NCBI GenBank assembly: GCA_041940025.1
Contig: JBGTSY010000002.1
Location: forward strand, 319,824 to 383,823
Reading direction: 5' to 3'
Length of the DNA stretch: 64,000 bases
Source of the DNA: UBA5859 sp041940025
GTDB taxonomy: Bacteria > Pseudomonadota > Gammaproteobacteria > UBA5859
Under the pieces are notes generated by a model. The model worked only from the letters and a program-made list of their open reading frames with translations, was not told the origin of the DNA and did not search any database. The position numbers were made by a program, and so were the translations under genes. Shown here piece after piece: positions 44,095 to 51,967 of this stretch. How positions within the stretch are numbered: the stretch's first letter is position 1; each line of letters opens with the position of its first letter.

Positions 44095-44224
44095 CATATT
44101 AAAAATATAAGTAAATGATATTAAAGAGAATAAAAAAACCTTTTCTGGTTGTCTCGCGCCAAAAACTGTAAAGTGTGGCGCAAAATAAATATCACAATCC
44201 TAATCACAACCCTCGAGAGCAGTC

Positions 44225-45277
44225 ATGAATTTAACCTGTGAAAGCACCATTAATGACAAAAAAGAATTTCCTAACGGCGTACCCACTCAACTAGCAGACG
44301 GAATTCATATTATTCGTCAGCCCTTGCCCTTTTCCCCCAAACACATCAATTGCTATCTCATCGAAGATGTCGAAGGTGTGACATTAGTGGATACGGGAAT
44401 GAATAGCAAAGATAACCAGGACGTTTGGGACAATGTGCTGTGCAGCGATCTCTGTCGTAATGGGGTAAAACAGATATACCTGACCCATGGGCACCCGGAC
44501 CATATTGGATTAGGAAAATGGTTAATGGATAAAACGGGTGCGCCCATGTTAATCACCGAAGGGGAACGAGACATAGTCAACAACTCCTGGCGGGGTGCGA
44601 GCAATCACAAAGAAGAGGTGTTGCAGTTTTTCATGCGATGGGGATTACCCGAAGATCTGATCAACGGGATCTATGGGATGCAGGATGGGTTTCGCAATAT
44701 GTGCCCTGAAATAGACTTTGACGTCACCTTTTTGCACGACAAGCAAAAGTTAACCATCGGTCATCGAGAGTTCCAGGTGTTATATGGTTATGGCCATACC
44801 CCCTGTCATGCCACCCTCTACTGTGAGCAGGACGGACTCGTATTCACGGGTGATCAAGTGCTACCCCGTATTTTTCCCAACATCAGTGTTTGGTGGGGTA
44901 CACCTGCCAACCCGCTAGGAAACTACCTCGAGTCTACCCAGTGGTTGAAACAGTATGCATATAGTTTGGCAATGCCCTCTCATGATTGGACCTTTACCAA
45001 TGTGCACGGACGCATCGATGAGATTTGCCACTTCCATGAACAGCGTATGGCAGCTACCTTAGAATTTTGTCAACAAGTGCCTCGAACGGCATTTGAGTGT
45101 ATTGAGGTGGTATTGGGCAAAAAGACACCCTATTTTCAACTGGGCCTCACATTGGGTCAGGCCATGGCTGTGATGGAAGCATTGGAAGTTGAAGGCAAGG
45201 TGGTGAGGAGTGGCAAAGAGGTGTTTCGCTTTCAAGCGACATCTGAGGCCATTCAGCCACAGGCAGCGAATCAGTAA
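44225..45277 (+). CDS. Metallo-beta-lactamase-fold hydrolase
   Basis: A 350-residue MBL-fold protein. Metal site THGHPDHIG (HxHxDH), then GHTPCHATLY, a later GDQVLPRIFP Asp and a SHDWTF histidine complete the set. The C-terminal helical domain (CQQVPRTAFECIEVVLGK) is typical of the LACTB2/hydroxyacylglutathione hydrolase-like branch. It probably cleaves an ester or thioester, substrate unknown. A convergent terminator follows 36 bases downstream. Confidence 0.88.
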   Translation: MNLTCESTINDKKEFPNGVPTQLADGIHIIRQPLPFSPKHINCYLIEDVEGVTLVDTGMNSKDNQDVWDNVLCSDLCRNGVKQIYLTHGHPDHIGLGKWLMDKTGAPMLITEGERDIVNNSWRGASNHKEEVLQFFMRWGLPEDLINGIYGMQDGFRNMCPEIDFDVTFLHDKQKLTIGHREFQVLYGYGHTPCHATLYCEQDGLVFTGDQVLPRIFPNISVWWGTPANPLGNYLESTQWLKQYAYSLAMPSHDWTFTNVHGRIDEICHFHEQRMAATLEFCQQVPRTAFECIEVVLGKKTPYFQLGLTLGQAMAVMEALEVEGKVVRSGKEVFRFQATSEAIQPQAANQ

Positions 45278-45312
45278 CCGGTGGTAGATTGGAACGACCG
45301 CTGGTTTTTTTT

Positions 45313-45340
45313 AAAAAAAACCGCCTGTGGAGACAGGCGG
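45313..45340 (-). terminator. Intrinsic terminator of the pmoC-like gene
   Basis: On the minus strand CCGCCTGT-CTCC-ACAGGCGG is followed by eight T, a perfect 8-pair terminator 50 bases after the PmoC-like stop. It closes the transcript, so no A or B subunit gene follows in the same unit. Confidence 0.93.
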
Positions 45341-45389
45341 CTTACTGTACCACAAATATTTAAATTGATAGCCAGGACGCGAGAGCCAT

Positions 45390-46226
45390 TTAGGCCTCCA
45401 GGCTCTTGCTTTTTGTGCTGGACTCCAGGGAAGTCAGAACCAAAATTCTCCTCAGGCACTGTAACATGAATCCCATGATGCCAAAGAAGCCCCATCCCAA
45501 GACGACAAATCCCCAATGTATGGGTGCGCCAAACAGCTCTTCGGCGTAGAAGAAGGTATGTCCCCATTCGTTGAATCCCACATTGGGCATAATCAATATG
45601 AAGCCCGCAAGCACAATACAGAGCGGTACGGATAATCTACCAATAAAATCGGGCATACGAGTGTGTAGCCACATCATCAAAATTGGGATGGCTGTAATAA
45701 TAATTGGGATCATCAGGTAGAAAAGTTGTATGTGTGTCGGGGTAAAATCGGTGTCTCGAATAGTGGTTTGATGCCAAGCTGCATCACCTTCAACAATTAG
45801 CCCAAAGCCGACAATTAATAATACTGAACCAATTAACAAAGAGCCAAAAATCATATAGTAGATCCCGAGCTCTCTTTTAGGGGTCATGGCAGCATGAGGA
45901 TCTTGAGGCCGTGTAAACCATAGGTAAGGCAAGGTGATCACAGCAATGAGAGGAATGCCAATCATTTGAATATAGAATAGCCTCATCCAATACACATCAA
46001 ACACGGGATCAAAATAGTCGGTGCCGTAGGTAAATGCGTATTCCAGCAAGTAGAGTCGATACAGAGTGAGAAAGACCAAGGCTGCGGCCACTACCGTCAC
46101 TATTCCCTTCCAGGGTACTCGAGGCATGCCCTGTTCATCAAACAGTAAAAATAGACCATTTTTACTCTCATCGGGTAAAGGTTGCGATAGCACATTTTTA
46201 TCTTTCGAATCGATTATTGTAGACAT
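45390..46226 (-). CDS. PmoC/AmoC-type copper membrane monooxygenase subunit, orphan
   Basis: A 278-residue protein with six membrane helices, homologous to subunit C of particulate methane/ammonia/hydrocarbon monooxygenases. Diagnostic text: FDVYWMRLFYIQM, WHQTTIRDTDFTPTH and PNVGFNEWGHTFFYAEELF-APIHWGF. The known metal ligands of Methylococcus PmoC (D156, H160, H173 and N227, H231, H245) map to D148, H152, H165, N219, H223, H237, each shifted by exactly 8, so both copper sites should be intact. The ATG at 46226 has AGGAG before it. An upstream ATG at 46259 lacks one. No pmoA or pmoB is in the window, and a terminator follows. Full enzyme function would need the other subunits elsewhere. Confidence 0.88.
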   Translation of the reverse strand: MSTIIDSKDKNVLSQPLPDESKNGLFLLFDEQGMPRVPWKGIVTVVAAALVFLTLYRLYLLEYAFTYGTDYFDPVFDVYWMRLFYIQMIGIPLIAVITLPYLWFTRPQDPHAAMTPKRELGIYYMIFGSLLIGSVLLIVGFGLIVEGDAAWHQTTIRDTDFTPTHIQLFYLMIPIIITAIPILMMWLHTRMPDFIGRLSVPLCIVLAGFILIMPNVGFNEWGHTFFYAEELFGAPIHWGFVVLGWGFFGIMGFMLQCLRRILVLTSLESSTKSKSLEA

Positions 46227-46739
46227 TGGTGGCTCCTGTTTCGTGACGGGAAGATTCATTTGCTACTACAAAAATCCAAATCAAATGAGTGATAAACACT
46301 ACTCTATATGGCAATCCACATGCCACTCGAATAATTTATTCGACCGTAAATAGAACTTTGTTACCCTAGTTTGTATAAGTCCGTTCAATTTCTTAGGCTT
46401 ATAAGTAAAATTAGAGTTCTGTATATAAATATTAATGGAGGGTATTCAATGTACATACAATAGATACAGTCTCAATCCCACTCATAAAATTTATGAGTAT
46501 CGATGTTTCCGTATCAAATCAGTGAAATATCTAGGATCTAAGAGTTTGCTGCTTTGAGTTGTATTTTGCCAGAAACTTCATAATCTTAAATACTAACTAG
46601 TTATCTGTGCAGGCAAATTATATTAAGCGCATAGATTTGTTCATTTCAATGAAGAACGAACAAACAAATTAAGTTTGATAGGATAAGTTCATCTATTGCA
46701 AACAGCTCGTCGAAAACACCGCGTTGACAGACTCAACAC
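46227..46739. promoter_or_regulatory. AT-rich leader of the pmoC-like gene with perfect dyads
   Basis: A 510-base AT-rich gap upstream of the PmoC-like gene. Two perfect inverted repeats: TCGAATAA-T-TTATTCGA (46327-46343) and ACTCATAAA-A-TTTATGAGT (46480-46498). A third, TTCATT-TC-AATGAA, lies near 46640. They could be operators or transcript hairpins. No open frame is convincing. Confidence 0.45.
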
Positions 46740-47003
46740 TCAACCGCCACTGAGCGCCTGAAAAATATAGAGTGTACTTGTTTCAGGAACCTTCTCACTC
46801 AGCGTTTTTCTATCTATCACTAATGTCTCGTCGATGCAGATATTGACATGGCGTCTCAATGCGCCCCGTTCATCCAGCACGTAATCGGTAAAACCATGGG
46901 CGATCTGATCAACGGCCGCGAGGATCTCTGCCACTGATCCGGCAGGTACTTCTATTTCTCGATTCTGTAGTGCTGGAAAAAACCGATACAGATGAGAGGT
47001 CAT
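46740..47003 (-). CDS. MoaD/ThiS-like ubiquitin-fold protein
   Basis: An 87-residue beta-grasp protein ending in Gly-Gly (IFQALSGG), the sulfur- or AMP-carrying tail of MoaD/ThiS proteins. The middle VPAGSVAEILAAVDQIAHGFTDYVLDERGALRRHVNICID is a typical MoaD_2 pattern. It is not close to other molybdopterin genes, so a private sulfur carrier is equally possible. ATG at 47003 follows TAAGGTAG and is preferred over ATG at 47018. It follows the BNR gene on the same strand at 20 bases. Confidence 0.8.
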   Translation of the reverse strand: MTSHLYRFFPALQNREIEVPAGSVAEILAAVDQIAHGFTDYVLDERGALRRHVNICIDETLVIDRKTLSEKVPETSTLYIFQALSGG

Positions 47004-47023
47004 GGCTACCTTAGGCATCGGCG

Positions 47024-48208
47024 TTATCCGAATCGCACCGAATAGATAGGGGGAAAGTGGTTGCCCAAACATTGCCAGCTTTCGCCGCCATCTTCCGATA
47101 CATACAGATTGCCGGTACTGCTGCCAAAACAGACCTTTTCCCCAGAGGCATCCAGCCCATGTCTGAGTACGATGTCGTATGCATCCCGTTGTGGCAGGCC
47201 CGAGCGCAAGGATTGCCAGGATTCGCCACCATCCTCGGTACGCGCCACAAAGATTCCCTCATCTATGGCCATTCGTTCTGAATCTGCCCGTGCAGGCACC
47301 ACCCACGCAGTGCGCCCATCAGTTTCATCTACCGCAATTGGAAACCCAAAATGTACCCCTTGCTCGGGTTGGCTCACTTTTTTCCAAGTCTGTGCAGCGT
47401 CTGAACTGTAAAAGACACCACAATGATTTTGTTGCCAGAGGTGATTTGGTTGTTGTGCACACGCGGTGACATAGTGAGGATCGTGTCCCCAGTCTGCTTC
47501 GGGATTCGGTAAATAATCCATTAACATACCTTGATTGCGCCCTTCCCATGTTTTGCCGCCATCCTTGGTTTCTAGCACCCCCACGGAGGAGGCCGCCACA
47601 TAAATATGGTTTGCATCATTTGGATTCACCACCACAGAATGAATGCCGGGTTCGAACACACCATAGTCGATACTGGCAGGCGTGCCGCCCCATTGATTTT
47701 CACTGGTGGCATCGCCATTGAATAGATCGCCACCCCTGGTCTCATGATTCCATAAGGGCTTATTCAGCGCCCAGGTCTCACCGCCATCATCGCTGACAAA
47801 CAAACCACCGGGGATAGTCCCCGCATACAGGCGTTGCGGCTGATCCGCTAAGCCAAAACTGATATTCCAAATCTTATAGACGGTTGCATCTTTGTACTCG
47901 GGATCACCAGTGGGGGCCTCCGGATCAAAGTCCGGGGTAGGCAGGTATTTCACGATATAGCGTGCACCTTGGGGATACTTAATGGAAGGCGCGTCTTCCC
48001 AAGTGATGCCCTCATCATTAGAGCGTGACAGTTTTGGTCCCCAATGACCATGATCTAAAGATGCCCAAAGGGTACCGCTACGAGGATCGCGCGCGGCGAA
48101 ACAGACAGGAATGCCATCATGAGCAATGGGACCGGGCTTCCAGCCCTTATCTGTGCGACGGAATACGATGGACCCTTTGCGCGTACCTATGAGTATAAGA
48201 TCAGACAT
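47024..48208 (-). CDS. BNR/Asp-box beta-propeller protein
   Basis: A 394-residue soluble beta-propeller with several Asp-box (BNR) repeats: SDDGGETWALN, SNDEGITWED, TKDGGKTWEG, SEDGGESWQC and others. The fold resembles sialidases and photosystem-assembly-like WD/YVTN proteins, but sialidase catalytic residues are not apparent. No signal peptide is seen, so it acts in the cytoplasm. It is paired with the MoaD-like gene, an arrangement I have the impression is recurrent but cannot verify. Substrate unknown. Confidence 0.8.
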   Translation of the reverse strand: MSDLILIGTRKGSIVFRRTDKGWKPGPIAHDGIPVCFAARDPRSGTLWASLDHGHWGPKLSRSNDEGITWEDAPSIKYPQGARYIVKYLPTPDFDPEAPTGDPEYKDATVYKIWNISFGLADQPQRLYAGTIPGGLFVSDDGGETWALNKPLWNHETRGGDLFNGDATSENQWGGTPASIDYGVFEPGIHSVVVNPNDANHIYVAASSVGVLETKDGGKTWEGRNQGMLMDYLPNPEADWGHDPHYVTACAQQPNHLWQQNHCGVFYSSDAAQTWKKVSQPEQGVHFGFPIAVDETDGRTAWVVPARADSERMAIDEGIFVARTEDGGESWQSLRSGLPQRDAYDIVLRHGLDASGEKVCFGSSTGNLYVSEDGGESWQCLGNHFPPIYSVRFG

Positions 48209-48465
48209 AATGGATTGCCTTTAGGTGAGAATCATTTCCTTCAGATTCTAAACTAGACTGAATCAATAGCCAAAATCATCAGTATTAAAATGAGATGATG
48301 CGGTGGACGGCATGACCTTATAGTGATCACTGGCAAATGATTAGGCTAGGGATCCTGCATATTGGCGTGCCGATACTTTTAGAGAGTATAACCATTGTCT
48401 CTGTGATTTAAGTCGGGGAAGTCCGTACAGTGGTCAAGAGGGGAGTGGTCGAAAATTGGTCAAAT

Positions 48466-48726
48466 CTAAGCCTGTTTCTTTTTAGAAGGTGGATGCGCCA
48501 TTTTCATGTAGACGCCACCTTGCGCCAGCTCTTCTAGCATTTGTTGTAATCGTTTCTGCTTGGTCTGCTCTTGTTTTGCCTGGTTAATCCAACCAATATA
48601 ATCATTTTGTTGATACGCGGGCCGCACGTGATAGGCTTGTAACAGATCCCGCTCTTGCAGGGCTTTTTTCATAAACGTAGGCATTGGGTGGCGCGGTCTT
48701 CTAAGAGAATTGGGTTTGTCAGGCAT
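48466..48726 (-). CDS. Small YdeI/OmpD-associated-type protein
   Basis: An 86-residue basic protein ending in a run of Lys (PPSKKKQA). The segment RPAYQQNDYIGWINQAKQEQTKQKRLQQMLEELAQGG resembles the C-terminal half of the YdeI/OmpD-associated family, where Y/WxxWIxxAK...R..R is conserved. The usual N-terminal half is missing, so it could be a short version or a fragment. The start at 48726 is chosen because an upstream ATG (48753) lacks a ribosome site. No function can be given. Confidence 0.6.
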   Translation of the reverse strand: MPDKPNSLRRPRHPMPTFMKKALQERDLLQAYHVRPAYQQNDYIGWINQAKQEQTKQKRLQQMLEELAQGGVYMKMAHPPSKKKQA

Positions 48727-48889
48727 GGCGCAATTTCTATGGTACTGTCGCAACCGACAGCGGTTAAACGGCTAAATAAACTTTAATCTCTTTCATGCTA
48801 TATCACAGTAATCTGATCGCGTGATCATCAATTGAGATTGATTAAAAGTAATAAAGAATATGATGAGAGTCAATATTTCTTGGCATGAT

Positions 48890-49486
48890 TCACTCTAACT
48901 TCAAAAACCTCACCACCTTATCCACTAAACTATCTATATCATGTAGATGAAAAACTTCCGGTTTTGTACGTTCGTCCACTAACAGACAGGCGAGGCCGTG
49001 TACGGTGGACCAGGCAGCGAGAGTGAAAAGACCGGTTTGATTTTGATCGCCGTCTTTGATTTCAATGTTTCGACGCACACTATCGAGAATCATCTTATAG
49101 CTATTGGCGGATGTGGTTGACAGATCCACAAACTCGGCCGGATCGCTAAATTCCGGTCCAAACATTAATCGAAACAGTGCCGGTTGATCGGTGGCGAATC
49201 GCACATATCCCTTGGACATGGCCAGCAGCCTGCCGCTTTCAGTGGCTTGGTTTTTGGCCGCCTCACTCATGTATTGGATCAGGCGTTGAAATCCTTCTTC
49301 CGCAATTGCTGCAAGCAGGGCCCTTTTATCGGTAAAGTGACTATAGGGGGCAGTTTGCGAGACGCTGGCTTCTCTGGCCACAGCGCGCAAGGTGAGCGCC
49401 GTGAGCCCATCCCGTTCCAAGATAGCTAAACCGGCATCAATGAGTGCCTGTTTCAGATTGCCGTGATGGTAAGATTTTGTTTTCAT
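48890..49486 (-). CDS. TetR-family regulator
   Basis: A 198-residue TetR regulator. N-terminal helix-turn-helix with ALTLRAVAREASVSQTAPYSHFTDKRALLAAIA. The C-terminal ligand domain resembles the TetR_C WHG group, with a central WHG-like motif region (LAAWSTVHGLACLLV). Its ligand is unknown. It is divergent from the DUF2306 gene, and two matching 15-base palindromes lie between them, so it probably represses itself and the plus-strand genes, which continue into the F420 operon. Confidence 0.92.
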   Translation of the reverse strand: MKTKSYHHGNLKQALIDAGLAILERDGLTALTLRAVAREASVSQTAPYSHFTDKRALLAAIAEEGFQRLIQYMSEAAKNQATESGRLLAMSKGYVRFATDQPALFRLMFGPEFSDPAEFVDLSTTSANSYKMILDSVRRNIEIKDGDQNQTGLFTLAAWSTVHGLACLLVDERTKPEVFHLHDIDSLVDKVVRFLKLE

Positions 49487-49526
49487 TTAAGATACGCCGA
49501 ATGAGTCTTGCACAATAAAGATAAAA

Positions 49527-49570
49527 CTTGACAGCGTCAAGATACATTGGCTAATCTTAACGCTGTTAAG
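49527..49570. promoter_or_regulatory. Operator pair for the TetR regulator
   Basis: Two perfect 6+3+6 palindromes, CTTGACAGCGTCAAG (49527-49541) and CTTAACGCTGTTAAG (49556-49570), centres 29 bases apart. The second reads CTTAACAGCGTTAAG on the other strand, so both fit CTTRACAGCGTYAAG. They sit between the divergent TetR and DUF2306 starts. This is typical of TetR operators. Confidence 0.75.
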
Positions 49571-49622
49571 TTTGAAGCTGAAAATGGAATCAGGTACTGA
49601 ATAATAATAGTTGGGATAGTGC

Positions 49623-49994
49623 ATGTTGGTAGTTCATCTGCTTGCCGGTTTGTCCGCCTTGATTTTAGGGCTAGTACAACTACTTGCCGCTAAAGGGTCG
49701 AAGCGTCATCGACTATTGGGCAGGCTGTGGGTGATGATTATGGTAGCCTTGTGTACCAGTGCGTTCTTTTTACATGGCTTTCCACCTCTAATGTTTGGTT
49801 TGAGTGTTTTTCATCTCTTATCTATCTGGACATTGTTCTGTTTGGCGATAAGCGTCCTGGCCGTTCGCCAACAACAGATCAGGCTTCATCGTACATTTAT
49901 CATAGGCGCATATGTAGGGACGGTGGGCGCAGCTCTAGGCACATTAGCGCCTGGACGACTCATCCATGAGTGGCTGTTTGCGCTCACCATTTAA
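49623..49994 (+). CDS. DUF2306 membrane protein
   Basis: A 123-residue protein with four membrane helices. The family signature HRLLGRLWV follows the first helix, and HRTFIIGAYVGTVGAALG in the last third matches DUF2306 (heme-like His-rich family). The biochemical role is unknown. It is first in the plus-strand run after the TetR operators, and the NUDIX gene follows after 15 bases. Confidence 0.75.
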   Translation: MLVVHLLAGLSALILGLVQLLAAKGSKRHRLLGRLWVMIMVALCTSAFFLHGFPPLMFGLSVFHLLSIWTLFCLAISVLAVRQQQIRLHRTFIIGAYVGTVGAALGTLAPGRLIHEWLFALTI

Positions 49995-50009
49995 AGAATT
50001 GGCAATCGA

Positions 50010-50414
50010 ATGGCTTTTACAGATCAGTTTCGTTTAAGTAGTCATGCAGTGATTACAAATGACACAGATGAAGTGTTATTGCTGAAAGCAAACTATGGTG
50101 ATCGCAATTGGGGCTTGCCCGGTGGCGCATTAGATCCTGGTGAGACCATGCACGAGGCATTACTAAGAGAGTGCCGGGAGGAGTTAGGTTGTTTGGTGGA
50201 CGTGAAGTATTTGAGCGGCGTCTATTATCACAAAGCTTATCAGTCTCACGCATTTATTTTTCGGTGCTATTTGCCAAGTAACACCCAGATAGAATTGAGC
50301 GAAGAACATACAGAATATTGCTATCAGCCCGTGCAAGAGATGTCATCGGTACAGCAACAGCGAGTACGGGACTGTCTTGAATTTAATGGAGTGGTCAGCA
50401 GTGCGAAGTTTTAA
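50010..50414 (+). CDS. NUDIX hydrolase
   Basis: A 134-residue NUDIX protein. The NUDIX box reads GGALDPGETMHEALLRECREELG, with the catalytic G-x5-E-x7-REUxEE pattern complete. Substrate not evident. It lies in the run between the DUF2306 gene and the F420 genes. A 40-base gap follows before npdG. Confidence 0.9.
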   Translation: MAFTDQFRLSSHAVITNDTDEVLLLKANYGDRNWGLPGGALDPGETMHEALLRECREELGCLVDVKYLSGVYYHKAYQSHAFIFRCYLPSNTQIELSEEHTEYCYQPVQEMSSVQQQRVRDCLEFNGVVSSAKF

Positions 50415-50454
50415 CACTCGCTTATCGTGACAAACAATACATTGAGGGATCTCC

Positions 50455-51147
50455 ATGTCAGTAAAAGAAAGTGACTTATCATTTAAACAACCGAACACCA
50501 TTGCGATTCTTGGTGGTACGGGTGCTTTGGGCGGGGGCTTGGCTCGCCGATGGTCGCGGGCGGGATACAAAATAATCATTGGATCGCGCAATCAAGACAA
50601 GGGTGAGCAGGCGGCACAAGCGTTATTGGATGAGTTTCCCGATCTCAATGTGGTGGGCATGGAGAATCTGGCCGCCGCTAAAGCGGCGGATCTGGTGGTG
50701 TTGACCGTGCCCCATGCCCATCAGTTGCGTACCTTAGAGCAGGTTCACTCGGCATTGACTGGCAAAATTTTAATTGATGTGACCGTACCGCTTAAACCTC
50801 CCAAAGTGGCAAGAGTGCAGTTGCCGCCTTCTGGCTCTGCGGTGGTGGATGCGCAGGAGTTGTTAGGCCCAGAGGTGTCTGTCGTCTCTGCGTTTCAAAA
50901 CGTGAGTGCCGAACACTTAAGACAAGATCATGCGATTAGTTGTGATGTGTTGGTGGCCGGGGATAAACGGGCAGCTAGAGATTTGGTGATCCAACTGGTC
51001 GCGGCTGCCGGATTGAAAGGTTGGCATGCGGGTCCCTTGGCAAACTCTGCGGCATCGGAAGCCTTAACTTCGGTGTTAATTGCGATCAATAAACACCATA
51101 AAATAGCCGGCGCCGGTATTGTGATTTCAGGCGAAACCAAAGACTGA
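50455..51147 (+). CDS. npdG: NADPH:F420 oxidoreductase
   Basis: A 230-residue dinucleotide-binding protein of the F420-dependent NADP reductase family. N-terminal Rossmann motif AILGGTGALGGGLARRW with SRNQDKGEQ for NADP, then VLTVPHAHQ and DVTVPLKPPK, and the C-terminal GPLANSAASEALTSVLIAINKHHK, which closes the F420 pocket in Fno/NpdG. It moves hydride between NADPH and F420. Adjacent F420 synthesis genes make the assignment firm. Ribosome site GAGGG stands 6 bases before the ATG. Confidence 0.9.
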   Translation: MSVKESDLSFKQPNTIAILGGTGALGGGLARRWSRAGYKIIIGSRNQDKGEQAAQALLDEFPDLNVVGMENLAAAKAADLVVLTVPHAHQLRTLEQVHSALTGKILIDVTVPLKPPKVARVQLPPSGSAVVDAQELLGPEVSVVSAFQNVSAEHLRQDHAISCDVLVAGDKRAARDLVIQLVAAAGLKGWHAGPLANSAASEALTSVLIAINKHHKIAGAGIVISGETKD

Positions 51148-51177
51148 ACCACACTGATGAAGGGGCCACATTAAAAA

Positions 51178-51936
51178 ATGACACTTAGCTTTACGCCCAT
51201 TTCTCCATTGCCCATGATTCAACCGGGTGACAATCTAGCGCGGATGATTGTGGATGCCATGGCCACAACTGTGGAGCATTGCCATGAGGGAGATCTACTG
51301 GTGATTGCGCAGAAGATTGTCTCTAAGGCGGAAGGTCGCTATGTGCGTTTATCAGACGTGACGCCTTCGCCTGAAGCAATAGAGTTAGCTGAAGAGGTAG
51401 AAAAGGATCCACGATTTGTGGAATTGGTGTTACAAGAATCGGTACGAGTGGTTCGTAAACGCCCCGGAGTGTTAATCGTTGAACATAAACTCGGATTCAT
51501 ACATGCCAATGCAGGCATTGATCGTTCCAACATAGAAGAGGGCGACTCCCAGATCCTGTTGTTGCCGCAAGATCCTGATAGCAGCGCACAAAAGTTGAGA
51601 GCCGAGATACACCACCTCACCGGCATAGAGATGCCCATTATCATTAATGACAGTATGGGCCGAGCGTGGCGTAACGGCACTTTAGGTTTAGCCATTGGTG
51701 TGTCAGGCTTGACACCATTGATCAGTCACATCGGTGAGAAAGATATTTATGGCCATGTCCTGGAGGTCACAGAAGTTGCCGTAGCCGATGAATTGGCGGC
51801 GGCTGCGTCGCTGGTGATGGGGCAAACCACTGCTAAAATGCCGGTCGTATTGGTGCGCGGGTTTGAAGCCAAGCGAATGGAGCAAGCCTGTACCAGGATG
51901 TTGATACGCGATCCAGAAGGTGATCTTTTTCGTTAA
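51178..51936 (+). CDS. cofE: Coenzyme F420-0:L-glutamate ligase (CofE)
   Basis: A 252-residue ligase adding glutamates to F420-0 with GTP. Conserved segments QKIVSKAEGR and HANAGIDRSN near the middle, and the NDSMGRAWRNGTLGLAIG loop that follows, match CofE. Unlike the actinobacterial FbiB, no C-terminal nitroreductase domain is fused. It begins 30 bases after npdG. Confidence 0.93.
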   Translation: MTLSFTPISPLPMIQPGDNLARMIVDAMATTVEHCHEGDLLVIAQKIVSKAEGRYVRLSDVTPSPEAIELAEEVEKDPRFVELVLQESVRVVRKRPGVLIVEHKLGFIHANAGIDRSNIEEGDSQILLLPQDPDSSAQKLRAEIHHLTGIEMPIIINDSMGRAWRNGTLGLAIGVSGLTPLISHIGEKDIYGHVLEVTEVAVADELAAAASLVMGQTTAKMPVVLVRGFEAKRMEQACTRMLIRDPEGDLFR

Positions 51937-51967
51937 CTAGAAAATACTATCAAGACAGTTAATATAG

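Noticed and set aside
45271..45567. Frames overlapping the PmoC-like C-terminus and terminator
   Set aside because: Shadow frames across a terminator; codon pattern follows the PmoC-like gene.
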